Below, piece after piece: positions 37,032-45,866 of a stretch of DNA of 64,000 nucleotides. This stretch comes from Sutterella massiliensis (lineage in GTDB: Bacteria; Pseudomonadota; Gammaproteobacteria; Burkholderiales; Burkholderiaceae_F), in NCBI RefSeq assembly GCF_016899755.1, contig NZ_JACJJC010000001.1:237873-301872 (forward strand), written 5' to 3'. The notes below the pieces were generated by a model. The model searched no databases, was not told the DNA's origin, and saw only the letters and a program-made list of their open reading frames with translations. The position numbers and the translations under genes are program-made. Every line of letters begins with the position of its first letter. Within the stretch, counting starts at the first letter, position 1.

Positions 37032-37060
37032 AAAGACCGCGCCTTCGGGACGCGGTCTTT
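37032..37060. terminator. Terminator between the hydrolase and the DUF1801 gene
   Basis: AAAGACCGCG (37032-37041) pairs with CGCGGTCTTT (37051-37060). On the minus strand it runs into TTTTTTG, so it ends the minus-strand gene; on the plus strand only the stem-internal T-run is available. Confidence 0.75.
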
Positions 37061-37080
37061 ACTTGATGCGAGAAACCGGC

Positions 37081-37575
37081 TTACGCCTCGGTCTTCGATT
37101 CCTGCGCATCTTCGTCGTGATTGACCATAATGCGAACGATGGGCGGCGCGACTGCGGCGTCTTCCTCGCGAATGCCCCAGACTTCGAGCAATTCAGCCTG
37201 CGAGGGAATGTCAGCACCGTTGCGCGCGCGGCGCAGCTTGAGCGAAGCGCGAACAATGCCTTCCACAACGTCAAGCGGCAGACAGTTGAGATCCTTGAAC
37301 TCGACACAGCGGCGAGTCGTATCGAGGCCCTTCCACTGATTTTCGTGGCCGGCAGCGGCGTCCTGTTCAGCGTAGTAAAGAACGAGGGATCTTTCATGCG
37401 ACTCGACGGCGAAGATCGGACCATCGAGTTCATAGAATGCAAGGCCGAAGCGCATGCTTTCGCGTACGCCTCGAGCGGAGCGGCGAATCATGCTGCAGAC
37501 TCTTGCCATTGCAACGCGCCTGTCGTTGGGCAGGCTCTGAAGGTAGCCGCCGACCGTCGTGGCTGCAGGGACCAT
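37081..37575 (-). CDS. DUF1801-like protein
   Basis: 164-residue cytoplasmic protein resembling the DUF1801/YdhG group. It has a helical N-terminus with LQSLPNDRRVAMARVCSMIR, then SMRFGLAFYELDGPIFAVES and LVLYYAEQD strands and a charged C-terminal extension. No reaction is known. The start at 37575 has GGAG seven bases upstream (37583-37586); the frame extends further upstream without a better start. Confidence 0.6.
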   Translation of the reverse strand: MVPAATTVGGYLQSLPNDRRVAMARVCSMIRRSARGVRESMRFGLAFYELDGPIFAVESHERSLVLYYAEQDAAAGHENQWKGLDTTRRCVEFKDLNCLPLDVVEGIVRASLKLRRARNGADIPSQAELLEVWGIREEDAAVAPPIVRIMVNHDEDAQESKTEA

Positions 37576-37735
37576 TACATCTCTCCGAAAAAAACGATTG
37601 GCCGCTAGGCAGTCAGGAAAGTCGTGCGAAGCGGCAAATGCTGTTAATTTTAGCAAGTTTTGCGTTCGAACAGATGCACGTGCGCAGAGGCTGAGGGAGT
37701 TGCCTTCTTTACGTTACTAGAAAAATCAAAACGTT

Positions 37736-38245
37736 TTATCGATAGAAAATATAGCGTGCCGTAAAAGGAACGGCGAGTCGCTTGCCGCGTTGCGATGCCG
37801 AGCAGCCTGCAAGCGGCATGCCGCCCTTTGGCGAACGGCGCTCGACATAACGGATGCCTTTGAGAATTCCTTTGCTTGCGCCCGACGTTTCAAAAAGTGC
37901 CGGTTTCAGGTTCCGCGCGTCGTCGGTATCGGTCTGTTTGACGATGCGTGCTGTGATACGCGAGCCGTCGCGTGCACGGATGCCGAAATCGGCAAGGAGG
38001 TCGGCCTGCTTGCGGCCGCTTTCATCGTAGAGCGCGCCTTCGGGCTTCAGAAATCGCCAATATGCGCCCTCTGCGTCGTAAGCACAGGTAAAGACCATAT
38101 TGCCTTTGGCATGCCAGCTGTAGATAGCGGTGACGTTTTCCGTGGGCTGCGTCGTCTGCGTCACGAACGTGCTGCAGCCGGCGGCGAGCGCCGCCAAGCC
38201 GAGTGCAGCGGCTTTGCCGAGCAAACCGAATAAGTGTCTTGCCAT
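37736..38245 (-). CDS. DUF3455 family lipoprotein
   Basis: 169 residues with a lipoprotein signal and lipobox LAAGC (Cys24). The body carries IYSWHAKGNMVFTCAYDAEG, AYWRFLKPEGALYDESGRK and a KGILKGIRYVERRSPKGGMP segment, the pattern of DUF3455 proteins, which are secreted proteins of unknown function. AAGGA precedes the ATG at 38245. The gene is alone, with porC divergent on the other side of a long leader. Confidence 0.75.
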   Translation of the reverse strand: MARHLFGLLGKAAALGLAALAAGCSTFVTQTTQPTENVTAIYSWHAKGNMVFTCAYDAEGAYWRFLKPEGALYDESGRKQADLLADFGIRARDGSRITARIVKQTDTDDARNLKPALFETSGASKGILKGIRYVERRSPKGGMPLAGCSASQRGKRLAVPFTARYIFYR

Positions 38246-38562
38246 GACAGTTGTTCCTTCTGAGCGGTCCGAAAGACAGGGGCACCGTTTGTTCGTCCTC
38301 ATAGTCTAGCCGTGCAACGGGAGAACCTTGCCTTCGGATCACTGTTCGCGGCGGTTCAATACTGCTAGAGTTACGAAGACTTTTTCCGAGGCGAATCCCG
38401 ACAGTGTCGGTGACATTGCTAGGCCTCGCACCGGTGCGGCAGAACCCCGCTGCGCCGGCATCCCACGGATCCCGAAGACGCTCGGCATGAGGTTGATGCG
38501 CACGGGAGCCGCAAAGAGAACAATCTGCTGATCAACCTTTCCACGGAACAATAGGGGGAGGC
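38246..38562 (+). promoter_or_regulatory. Long leader before the 2-oxoacid oxidoreductase operon
   Basis: 317 bases without a supported gene. It holds two inverted repeats, CCGACA-G-TGTCGG (38398-38410) and the perfect palindrome CGCACCGGTGCG (38427-38438), plus a GC-rich stretch that can fold further. I could not assign a clear sigma-70 promoter. There is a GGGGGAGG ribosome-binding site just before ATG 38563. The repeats could be operator sites or an RNA leader. Confidence 0.4.
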
Positions 38563-39144
38563 ATGTACCAAATCCGCATTCACGGCCGAGGCGGGCAGGG
38601 TGTTGTGACCGCTGCCGAAATGCTCGCGCTAGCGGGCTTTATGGAAGGACACAACGCCCAGGCGTTTCCGAGTTTCGGCTCGGAGCGAACGGGGGCGCCC
38701 GTTGTGGCTTTTGCGCGCCTGGCGCCCAATGAAATTCGCCTTCGCGAACCCGTTCTCGAACCCGATGCCGTTTTGATTCAGGATCGCACGCTGCTCGACA
38801 GCGTCAACGTCTTTGAGGGCCTGCGCCCGCAGGGCTACGTACTCATCAACTCGAGCCAGACGCCCGAAGCGCTCGGACTGTCGGATCTGGTTGCCAAGCT
38901 GCCCAAAGGACACGTGCTCTGCGTGCCCGCCACGCGTTATGCACTTGACCGAATCGGCCGTCCGTTGCCGGGCGCGGGCATGCTTGCTGGTTTTGCCGCC
39001 ATGACTGGCCTCATGAAGCTTGAAAGCGTTCAGGCGGCCTACAACGTGAAGTTCGCCGGCCGCGTTGCGCAGGCCAATGCTGAAGTGGCCGAACTTGCCT
39101 ACGAAGCCGTGAAGGCTCAATTGGGAGAAAAACAACATGCTTAA
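38563..39144 (+). CDS. porC: 2-oxoacid:acceptor oxidoreductase gamma subunit (PorC-like)
   Basis: 193-residue gamma subunit of a pyruvate:ferredoxin-type oxidoreductase, which splits a 2-oxoacid with CoA into acyl-CoA, CO2 and low-potential electrons. The family start is QIRIHGRGGQGVVTAAEMLA, followed by AQAFPSFGSERTGAPVVAF, both hallmarks of POR/VOR gamma subunits. The gene overlaps the alpha subunit gene by 8 bases. The substrate is most likely pyruvate by similarity of the beta subunit, though VOR-type use of branched 2-oxoacids is not excluded. Confidence 0.9.
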   Translation: MYQIRIHGRGGQGVVTAAEMLALAGFMEGHNAQAFPSFGSERTGAPVVAFARLAPNEIRLREPVLEPDAVLIQDRTLLDSVNVFEGLRPQGYVLINSSQTPEALGLSDLVAKLPKGHVLCVPATRYALDRIGRPLPGAGMLAGFAAMTGLMKLESVQAAYNVKFAGRVAQANAEVAELAYEAVKAQLGEKQHA

Positions 39145-40402
39145 GCAGCTCGAGGGTAGTCAGGGCGTTGCGCAGGCCGTTGCCCTGTGTCGTCCCGATG
39201 TTGTCTGCGCCTACCCGATTTCGCCGCAGACGCACATTGTTGAAAACTTGGGTCTTCTTTGTCGAAAGGGCATTCTGACCGATTGCGAGTACATCAATGT
39301 CGAAAGTGAATTCGCCGCGATGAGCGTGGCGATCGGCGCTTCCGTCGCGGGCGGACGCGCCTATACGGCGACGGCGAGTCAGGGGCTGCTCTACATGGTG
39401 GAAGCGGTTTACAACGCAGGCGGCCTCGGACTGCCGATCGTAATGACGGTTGCCAACCGTGCCATCGGCGCTCCCATCAATATTTGGAACGACCATTCCG
39501 ACTCGATGAGCCAGCGCGACAGCGGCTGGATTCAGCTTTTTGCCGAAACCAATCAGGAGGCCTGCGATTTGCACATTCAGGCCTTCCGCATTGCAGAAGA
39601 AGTGTCTCTGCCCGTTATGGTCTGCATGGACGGTTTTGTGCTTACCCATGCGTTCGAGCGCATGGACATTCCGACGCAGGAAGAGGTCGACCGCTTCCTG
39701 CCGCCCTATGAACCGCGGCAAGTGCTCGATCCGGCGAATCCCTACTCGATCGGCGCCATGGTTGGACCTGAGGCCTTTACGGAAGTCCGGTGGCTTGCGC
39801 ATCATCGCATGCTTGACGCGATCGACGTCATCGAGCGTACGAGCCGCGACTTCGAAGCCGCTTTCGGACGCCTCTCGGGCGGCCTCATTTCGACCTACCG
39901 CATGGAAGACGCCGAAGTCGTCGTTCTTGCGATGGGTTCGATGCTCGGTACGATCAAGGATGCGGTCGACGAAATGTGCGAAGCCGGTCTCAAGATCGGC
40001 GTACTCTCGCTCAAGTGCTATCGCCCCTTCCCGTATGCTGCTGTGCGCGAAGCGCTCAAGGGTGCCAAGCAGGTGATTGTGATGGAGCGCATGGTGAGCG
40101 CGGGCACGGGCGGTGCGCTCTGCCTTGACGTTATGAAGGCACTCAAGGGGCTTGCCATCGAGCAGCACTCTGTCATAGCGGGGCTTGGCGGACGCGCCGT
40201 TACGCGCGCTTCGCTAAAGAAGGTCTTCGGCGACGCTTTTGAAGGGAAGCTGCCCGACGACACGGTGTTCCTCGATCTCGACGAAGAACTCGTTACGCGC
40301 CAGCTCGAGCGCGAGCGTTCGCTGCGTCACATCGGACCGGTTGCCGAGGCGCTCAATCGTCACGTCAACGAGCGCAAGATCGCGCGCGGCGAGGAGGTTT
40401 AA
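39137..40402 (+). CDS. porA: 2-oxoacid:acceptor oxidoreductase alpha subunit (PorA-like)
   Basis: 421 residues. The N-terminal pyrimidine-binding domain shows LEGSQGVAQAVALCRPDVVC and AYPISPQTHIVENL, then YINVESEFAAMSVAIGASVA and TATASQGLLYMVEAVYNAGG, the conserved catalytic Glu region. The middle carries VMTVANRAIGAPINIWNDHS. The C-terminal domain has VVVLAMGSMLGTIKDAVDE and GVLSLKCYRPFP. It works as the alpha partner of the gene that follows after three bases. Confidence 0.93.
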   Translation: MLKQLEGSQGVAQAVALCRPDVVCAYPISPQTHIVENLGLLCRKGILTDCEYINVESEFAAMSVAIGASVAGGRAYTATASQGLLYMVEAVYNAGGLGLPIVMTVANRAIGAPINIWNDHSDSMSQRDSGWIQLFAETNQEACDLHIQAFRIAEEVSLPVMVCMDGFVLTHAFERMDIPTQEEVDRFLPPYEPRQVLDPANPYSIGAMVGPEAFTEVRWLAHHRMLDAIDVIERTSRDFEAAFGRLSGGLISTYRMEDAEVVVLAMGSMLGTIKDAVDEMCEAGLKIGVLSLKCYRPFPYAAVREALKGAKQVIVMERMVSAGTGGALCLDVMKALKGLAIEQHSVIAGLGGRAVTRASLKKVFGDAFEGKLPDDTVFLDLDEELVTRQLERERSLRHIGPVAEALNRHVNERKIARGEEV

Positions 40403-40405
40403 GTC

Positions 40406-41473
40406 ATGTCCGAGAATACGATTCATTTCTATCAGACGGGGACTTTCACCGTCGGCAACCGCCTGCTCGACGAGTCGCAGCGCTCGCTTCAATCCTCGAT
40501 GCAGCGCTTCAATTCGCTCACGTCCGGTCACCGTGCGTGTCAGGGGTGCGGCGAGGCGCTCGGTGCCCGCTATGCAGTCGACGCAGCGATGCGTGCCACG
40601 AACGGCAACTTGGCTGCGGCCAATGCCACGGGGTGCCTTGAGGTGTTCTCGACGCCGTACCCTGAAACGAGCTGGCAGATGCCGTGGTTCCATTCGCTCT
40701 TTGGCAATACGGCCGCTGTGGCGACGGGGATGGCTGCTGCTTACCGCATTCGCGCCAAGAAGTCCGGCAAGCCTATGACGCGCGTCATTGCTATGGGCGG
40801 CGACGGTGGCACGACCGATATCGGTTTCGGGTGCCTCTCGGGGATGTTCGAGCGCAACGATGATGTGCTTTACATCTGCTACGACAACGAAGCCTACATG
40901 AACACGGGTGTTCAGCGCTCGTCGGCGACGCCCCCTTCGGCGCGTACCGCCACGACGCAGATTGCGGGGGACGAGCCCGGCAACGCCTGGGGACAGGGCA
41001 AAAACGTACCGCTCATTGCCATGGCGCACGGTATTCCGTACGTTGCGACGGCGACCGTGGCGGATCTGCGCGATCTCGAGCGCAAGGTTGAAAAGGCGAT
41101 GCAGTTCCACGGCGCGCGCTACATCCACATTCTGGTGCCGTGCCCTCTCGGTTGGGGGGCCGCGTCCGCCAAGACCGTGACGCTTGCGCGCCTTGCGCAG
41201 GAAACGGGCATCTTCCCGGTGTTCGAGGCGGAATACGGCGAGGTGACGGGCGTGCATAAGATCCGTCGCAAGCAGCCCGTGGAGGCGTACCTGAAGCTGC
41301 AAAAGCGTTTTGCGCATCTCTTCGGCAAGAAGGCCAACCCGGAAGTGCTCGCACGCATGCAGGAGCTCGCCGACAGAAACATCGAAAAGTTCGGTCTTCT
41401 CGACGTACAGGACGAGCCGGAAATGCCGATTCCCGTGCCCGAACAGGCTGAAGAACGTTCGCATCAGATTTGA
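40406..41473 (+). CDS. porB: 2-oxoacid:acceptor oxidoreductase beta subunit (PorB-like)
   Basis: 355-residue TPP-binding beta subunit. The cysteine-bearing start is GHRACQGCGEALGARYAVDA, with a third Cys in NATGCLEVFSTPYPETSW. The TPP motif is GGDGGTTDIGFG...DNEAYMNTG, and ATPPSARTATT is also conserved. These are closest to pyruvate synthase beta subunits. It overlaps the start region of the flavoprotein gene downstream, so the four subunits are made together. Confidence 0.93.
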   Translation: MSENTIHFYQTGTFTVGNRLLDESQRSLQSSMQRFNSLTSGHRACQGCGEALGARYAVDAAMRATNGNLAAANATGCLEVFSTPYPETSWQMPWFHSLFGNTAAVATGMAAAYRIRAKKSGKPMTRVIAMGGDGGTTDIGFGCLSGMFERNDDVLYICYDNEAYMNTGVQRSSATPPSARTATTQIAGDEPGNAWGQGKNVPLIAMAHGIPYVATATVADLRDLERKVEKAMQFHGARYIHILVPCPLGWGAASAKTVTLARLAQETGIFPVFEAEYGEVTGVHKIRRKQPVEAYLKLQKRFAHLFGKKANPEVLARMQELADRNIEKFGLLDVQDEPEMPIPVPEQAEERSHQI

Positions 41474-41490
41474 AGGAGTTCGTCAGAAAA

Positions 41491-43116
41491 ATGGTTACGA
41501 AGCCTTTTGCCATTACGCTCGACGTCGGGACCTCGCTCGCGAACCGCACAGGCACCTGGCGCACGATGAAGCCGGTCTATGTCAACCGACAGCCGCCCTG
41601 CAACGCGAAGTGCCCGGCGGGCGAAAAGTGCCAGGCCTGGCTCTTTCACGCCGAAAGCGGGGACTACGAAGGCGCTTGGCGTCAGATTGTTGAGGACAAC
41701 CCCTTCCCGGCCTGCATGGGGCGCGTGTGCTATCACACGTGCGAATCGGCCTGCAATCGAGGCGAACTCGATGAGTCCGTCGGCATCAACGCGGTCGAAC
41801 GCTTCTTGGGCGACCATGCGATCGAAAAGGGGTGGAGCTTCCCGAAGCCGCAGGCGCGTTCGGGCAAGCGTGTCCTCGTTGTGGGCGCGGGTCCAGCGGG
41901 GTTGTCCTGCGCGTACCACCTTGCTCGACTCGGTCACGACGTGCATGTCGTCGACGGTGCTCCGCAGGCGGGCGGCACCATGCGCTATGGCATTCCGAAG
42001 TATCGTCTGCCGCGTGAAGTGCTCGATGCCGAAGTGGCCCGTATCGTTGATCTCGGTGTTGAGATCGAATACAACCGGGAGGTGACGGATCTTGCCGCTG
42101 AAATGGAAGCGGGCAATTACGACGCCGTTTTTCTCGGTGCGGGTGCGAGTATGGCTCGCCGTGCGTACATTCCCGCGGGCGATGCCGCCCATATTCTTGA
42201 TGCCGTGAACGTGCTGCGTTCGATGGAGTCCGACGAGCAGCCGCTCCTCGGGCGCCGCGTTGTTGTTTACGGCGGTGGCAATACCGCCATTGACGTGGCG
42301 CGTACCGCCAAACGTCTCGGTTCCGAGCCGATCGTCGTCTACCGCCGTACGCGCGAACGCGCGCCGGCGCACCAGTTCGAAATCGAAGAGGCGCTCGAAG
42401 AAGGCGTGTCGATGAAGTGGCTCTCGACCATTTCGCAGGCCGATGAAGGCAAGATCAAGATCGAGAAAATGGCGCTCGACGAGTCCGGCTACCCGCAGCC
42501 GACGGGCGAATTCGAAACGATCGCAGCCGACAGCGTCGTGTTGGCGCTCGGTCAGGAAACGAATCTTTCGTTCCTCTCGGGCGTCGACGGGCTCAAGATC
42601 GAAAAGGGCTCAGTCGAAGTGGATGCCGCGATGATGACGAGCGTTCCGGGCATTTTTGCCGGCGGCGACATGGTGCCGGGCGAGCGCAACGTCACGACCG
42701 CCATCGGCCACGGCAAGCGGGCCGCGCGCGCGATTGACGCCTATTTGGCCGGCTGTGCCTATGAAGCGCCTGCACCCGAGCAGCCTGCGACCTTTGCGCG
42801 CCTTAATTCGTGGTACTACGCTGATGCGCCCAAGACCGTGCGTCCGCAGCTTGACCTTGTTCGCCGTCAGACGACGTTCGAAGAAGTGTTGCAGGGACTC
42901 ACTGAAGACAACGCGCTTTTTGAAGCGCGCCGCTGCATGTCGTGCGGCAACTGTTTCGAGTGCGACAACTGCTACGGCGTCTGCCCCGATAACGCGATCA
43001 TCAAGCTCGGTCCGGGTAAGAAGTTCCGCATCAACTACGATTACTGCAAGGGCTGCGGCATCTGTGCCAACGAGTGCCCCTGCGGCGCAATCGATATGGT
43101 GAGCGAGGACATTTAA
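41491..43116 (+). CDS. GltD-like NAD(P)H flavoprotein fused to ferredoxin (PorD-like)
   Basis: 541 residues. The N-terminal part is like the small subunit of glutamate synthase. It has Fe-S cysteines in CNAKCPAGEKCQAW and CMGRVCYHTCESACNRGE, an FAD motif VVGAGPAGLSCAYHLARLG and an NAD(P) motif VVYGGGNTAIDVARTAKRLG. The arginines in YRRTRERAPAH suggest NADP(H). A second FAD contact is GIFAGGDMVPG. The C-terminal 60 residues form a 2[4Fe-4S] ferredoxin with CMSCGNCFECDNCYGVCP and CKGCGICANECPCGAI. This takes the place of a separate PorD. It should let the oxidoreductase exchange electrons with NAD(P)H directly. ATG 41491 has AAGGAG at 41473-41478; a TTG at 41470 is the alternative. Confidence 0.9.
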   Translation: MVTKPFAITLDVGTSLANRTGTWRTMKPVYVNRQPPCNAKCPAGEKCQAWLFHAESGDYEGAWRQIVEDNPFPACMGRVCYHTCESACNRGELDESVGINAVERFLGDHAIEKGWSFPKPQARSGKRVLVVGAGPAGLSCAYHLARLGHDVHVVDGAPQAGGTMRYGIPKYRLPREVLDAEVARIVDLGVEIEYNREVTDLAAEMEAGNYDAVFLGAGASMARRAYIPAGDAAHILDAVNVLRSMESDEQPLLGRRVVVYGGGNTAIDVARTAKRLGSEPIVVYRRTRERAPAHQFEIEEALEEGVSMKWLSTISQADEGKIKIEKMALDESGYPQPTGEFETIAADSVVLALGQETNLSFLSGVDGLKIEKGSVEVDAAMMTSVPGIFAGGDMVPGERNVTTAIGHGKRAARAIDAYLAGCAYEAPAPEQPATFARLNSWYYADAPKTVRPQLDLVRRQTTFEEVLQGLTEDNALFEARRCMSCGNCFECDNCYGVCPDNAIIKLGPGKKFRINYDYCKGCGICANECPCGAIDMVSEDI

Positions 43117-43170
43117 GAACGAATCCGCGCTCGCGGCGCTTTGTGTTGCGAGCCTTTCGATTCGGACAGT

Positions 43171-43207
43171 CGCCCCGTTTCGGCATAGGTCGAGACGGGG
43201 CGTTTTT
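43171..43207 (+). terminator. Terminator after the 2-oxoacid oxidoreductase operon
   Basis: CGCCCCGTTTCG (43171-43182) pairs with CGAGACGGGGCG (43191-43202) with one G-T pair, followed by TTTTT. It lies only 14 bases before the kinase ATG, so leaky read-through into the sensor gene is possible. Confidence 0.9.
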
Positions 43208-43220
43208 CAAGGAAGCGATC

Positions 43221-45026
43221 ATGGCATCCATGCGTTTCGGACTGAGCGGGGAGCGCTCGCTTTACCGAGAATTTCTCGTTGTTTTTCTGGTGATTTTCAC
43301 AGCAGTCGTCATTGCTTCCGTACCGGCTATTCTGCTGATCGAGCGCTCGACGGGCTCCGGCGGCGCAATCAACGTCTCAGGGAGTCTGCGAATGATGAGC
43401 TACCGACTCACGGTTGCCGTTTCGAATCCCTATGCGACGCCCGCTGAGCGACGACACGAAACGGAAGCGGCCGTGGCTGAGTTCGACAGACGTCTTCGCG
43501 ACGATTCACTGCTCGTAGATATTCCTGACGATGCCGCCGATCCTGTTCGTCAGCAGTACGAGGCGGTGCGCGAGCGTTTCGAGACGCAGGTGCGTCCCCT
43601 CGCTCTTAAGGGCATTGATGACGCAAGCGCGCGGCGCAACTTCATGGAACGGATACCGGCATTCGTAGATCTTGTCGACGGTTTTGTACAGTCGCTCGAA
43701 GTCACGCTCGGCAAACGTCTCGCACTGCTCGAAGCCATCCTTTTCGGTACGCTCGTCGGCGCATTTCTCCTCACCTATGCCATGCTTCGCATCCTGCGAA
43801 AAAAGATCTTTCTGCCGCTCTTTGAGCTCGAAGGCGTCGTCGCGCGAGTGCGCGAAGGTCAGTTTTCTAGTAGAACGCGTTCGGATCGATCGAATGACGA
43901 AATTGGTCGGCTTGGACGCGGTTTCAACTTCATGGTGAGCGAACTCGAGCGCCTCTACGGTTCGCTCGAGCAGGAAGTAGCCGAAAAAACGAAGGATCTC
44001 GATCGGCGCAACAAAGGTCTGCAGGAACTGGCGCAGGCTTCGACGGTGCTGCTTGCTGTCGGTGACCTGCAGGCGAGCCTGGAGGGCGTGCTAGAGCGCA
44101 GCATCCGCTTCCTCGACGCTACCGGAGCGGCCGTTTATCTTTCGGAAACAAACGAAAAAGACGGCGCGAAGAAAGCGCTCTTTGCCAAAACGCAGAGCTG
44201 GCGGCAGCTGGATTCGGCCGGGCACATTGAACGTCTCGTTTTCTGCGGCGCAGACTCGCAAAAGCCCTTGGGCGAACTTTGCGTTCGCATGCCGCAGGGC
44301 TGCCCCGACTGGAAGGCGAATTTTCTCTCAATGCTTTCGGCGCTCATCGGTCGAGCGGTGGCTGCGGGATTGCGCTTTGAAGACGATCAGCGTCTTGCGG
44401 TTCTGGAAGAACGATCGACGATTGCACGCGAGCTTCACGATTCCATCGCACAGACGCTTTCTTTCTCTCGTATTCAAGTGCTTCGCCTGAGGCGTGCGGT
44501 TTCGGCTCAAGCGAGCTCGGCAGAGATCGAAGCGATTACCGGCGAAATCGATATGGGCATTTCGACTGCTTACAGGCAGTTGCGGGAGGTATTGACGGCG
44601 TTTCGCCTGCAAATTCATTCGAGCGGTTTTTCTGGTCTGGTCAATGAGACGGTGGAGGCATTTCGAGAGCGCACCGGCATCGCTGTCGAGGTCAAAAACG
44701 ACCTGCTCGGACTTGCACTTTCACCCAACGAACAAGTGCATCTTGGTCACATTCTGAGTGAAGGGCTCGCTAATGTGGAAAAACATGCCCGCGCCACGCA
44801 CGTCATCGTTCGGGTAAGCCGTCGAGGCGAAGGCGGCTTCAGCCTCGAGGTGCTTGACAACGGCGTCGGTTTGCCGGCACATGCGAAAAAGGCCAAGCAT
44901 TTCGGACTGGGCATCATGAAGGAACGTGCGCAGGCGATCGGCGCGACAATTCGCATTGAGGGACTTGAGGCGCCTGAGCACGGTACCCGCATTTTCCTTG
45001 AGAGGCCCGACAACCAGGATCGATAG
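43221..45026 (+). CDS. narX: NarX/NarQ-type nitrate sensor kinase
   Basis: 601 residues. TM1 (about 19-41) is followed by a periplasmic four-helix sensor with the P-box motif NVSGSLRMMSYRLTVAV (about residues 51-66), which binds nitrate/nitrite in NarX/NarQ. TM2 (about 165-190) leads into HAMP (about 190-245). A GAF-like central region follows with cysteines in VFCGADSQ, ELCVRMPQGCP. The DHp of the HisKA_3 class has His406 (ARELHDSIAQTLSFSR) and the HATPase ends the protein. AAGGAA lies six bases before ATG 43221. The narL-type gene follows after 37 bases. Confidence 0.92.
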   Translation: MASMRFGLSGERSLYREFLVVFLVIFTAVVIASVPAILLIERSTGSGGAINVSGSLRMMSYRLTVAVSNPYATPAERRHETEAAVAEFDRRLRDDSLLVDIPDDAADPVRQQYEAVRERFETQVRPLALKGIDDASARRNFMERIPAFVDLVDGFVQSLEVTLGKRLALLEAILFGTLVGAFLLTYAMLRILRKKIFLPLFELEGVVARVREGQFSSRTRSDRSNDEIGRLGRGFNFMVSELERLYGSLEQEVAEKTKDLDRRNKGLQELAQASTVLLAVGDLQASLEGVLERSIRFLDATGAAVYLSETNEKDGAKKALFAKTQSWRQLDSAGHIERLVFCGADSQKPLGELCVRMPQGCPDWKANFLSMLSALIGRAVAAGLRFEDDQRLAVLEERSTIARELHDSIAQTLSFSRIQVLRLRRAVSAQASSAEIEAITGEIDMGISTAYRQLREVLTAFRLQIHSSGFSGLVNETVEAFRERTGIAVEVKNDLLGLALSPNEQVHLGHILSEGLANVEKHARATHVIVRVSRRGEGGFSLEVLDNGVGLPAHAKKAKHFGLGIMKERAQAIGATIRIEGLEAPEHGTRIFLERPDNQDR

Positions 45027-45063
45027 TTAGAATCGGGACTCGAAACATTTTCGGGACATCGAC

Positions 45064-45744
45064 ATGATGCAGGAATCCAAGCCGCAGAACGCCCAGCAGA
45101 AAGACATCCATACGGTGCTTGTCGTTGACGACCATCCGCTTTTTCGCCGGGGTGTTTGCGAATTGCTGGCGCTCGAACCGACCATCCGCGTCGTCGGGGA
45201 AGCGGGCACACGTGAAGAAGCACTCGAGCTTGTGCGTAAGTGCGAGCCCGATCTGACGGTGCTCGACCTCAACATCAAGGGCTCGTCAGGTGTTGAAATT
45301 CTGACGAAATTCAAGGAAGAGGATCCGTCACGGCGCGTCGTTATATTGACGGTGAGCGATTCGGGTGACGATCTGATGGCCTGCATCAAGGCCGGCGCAG
45401 ACGGGTACTTCCTGAAGGACATGGAACCCGAACGCTTTCTCGAGAGTCTCAAGGAAACGCTCGAAGGACGCCTCATTGTGGATCAGTCGATGGTGCGCTA
45501 CCTCACCGATCTCATCCGCGTCAAAAAGGTCGATGTCGAGCCTGTCCGTCTGACGGATCGCGAAGAAGACGTGCTTGCGCTGATCGAGCGCGGCTTCACG
45601 AACAAGATGATCGCCAGAGAGCTGCACATCTCCGACGGTACCGTCAAGGGGCATGTCAAGCATCTACTTAAGAAGCTCGGCTTTCAGAGCCGCGTAGAAG
45701 CGGCAGTCTGGGCTTCTCAGCGCAAAAGCGCACGCCAGCGCTGA
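45064..45744 (+). CDS. narL: NarL/NarP-type response regulator
   Basis: 226-residue regulator, partner of the NarX-like kinase. The receiver domain has VVDDHPLFRRGV and phospho-acceptor Asp68 (LTVLDLNIKGSSG), with Lys in GYFLKDMEP. The LuxR-type helix-turn-helix has LTDREEDVLALIERGFTNKM and HISDGTVKGHVKHLLKKLGF, close to NarL/NarP. NarL and NarP cannot be told apart here. The perfect NarL-type site before napD (51138-51153) is its likely target. Confidence 0.92.
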   Translation: MMQESKPQNAQQKDIHTVLVVDDHPLFRRGVCELLALEPTIRVVGEAGTREEALELVRKCEPDLTVLDLNIKGSSGVEILTKFKEEDPSRRVVILTVSDSGDDLMACIKAGADGYFLKDMEPERFLESLKETLEGRLIVDQSMVRYLTDLIRVKKVDVEPVRLTDREEDVLALIERGFTNKMIARELHISDGTVKGHVKHLLKKLGFQSRVEAAVWASQRKSARQR

Positions 45745-45825
45745 ACCGCCGGTTCTTGATGAGCGAAGGTCGCCGCAAGCCGAGCAAAGGCCGCGCGACT
45801 TGGTTTTGTTTGCGAGTTGGATTGT

Positions 45826-45856
45826 CCGGCCCGCACGTTGACGACGTGAGGGCCGG
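45826..45856. terminator. Hairpin between convergent narL and napB
   Basis: CCGGCCC-G-CACGT (45826-45838) pairs with ACGTG-A-GGGCCGG (45844-45856); one mismatch. There is no T-run on either strand, so it is a weak candidate for shared termination or mRNA stabilisation. Confidence 0.45.
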
Positions 45857-45866
45857 CTGAAAGAGA

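Noticed and set aside
38328..38531. A 67-codon frame in the leader of the POR operon
   Set aside because: There is no ribosome-binding site and the protein has no recognisable features; the segment is better explained as a structured leader.
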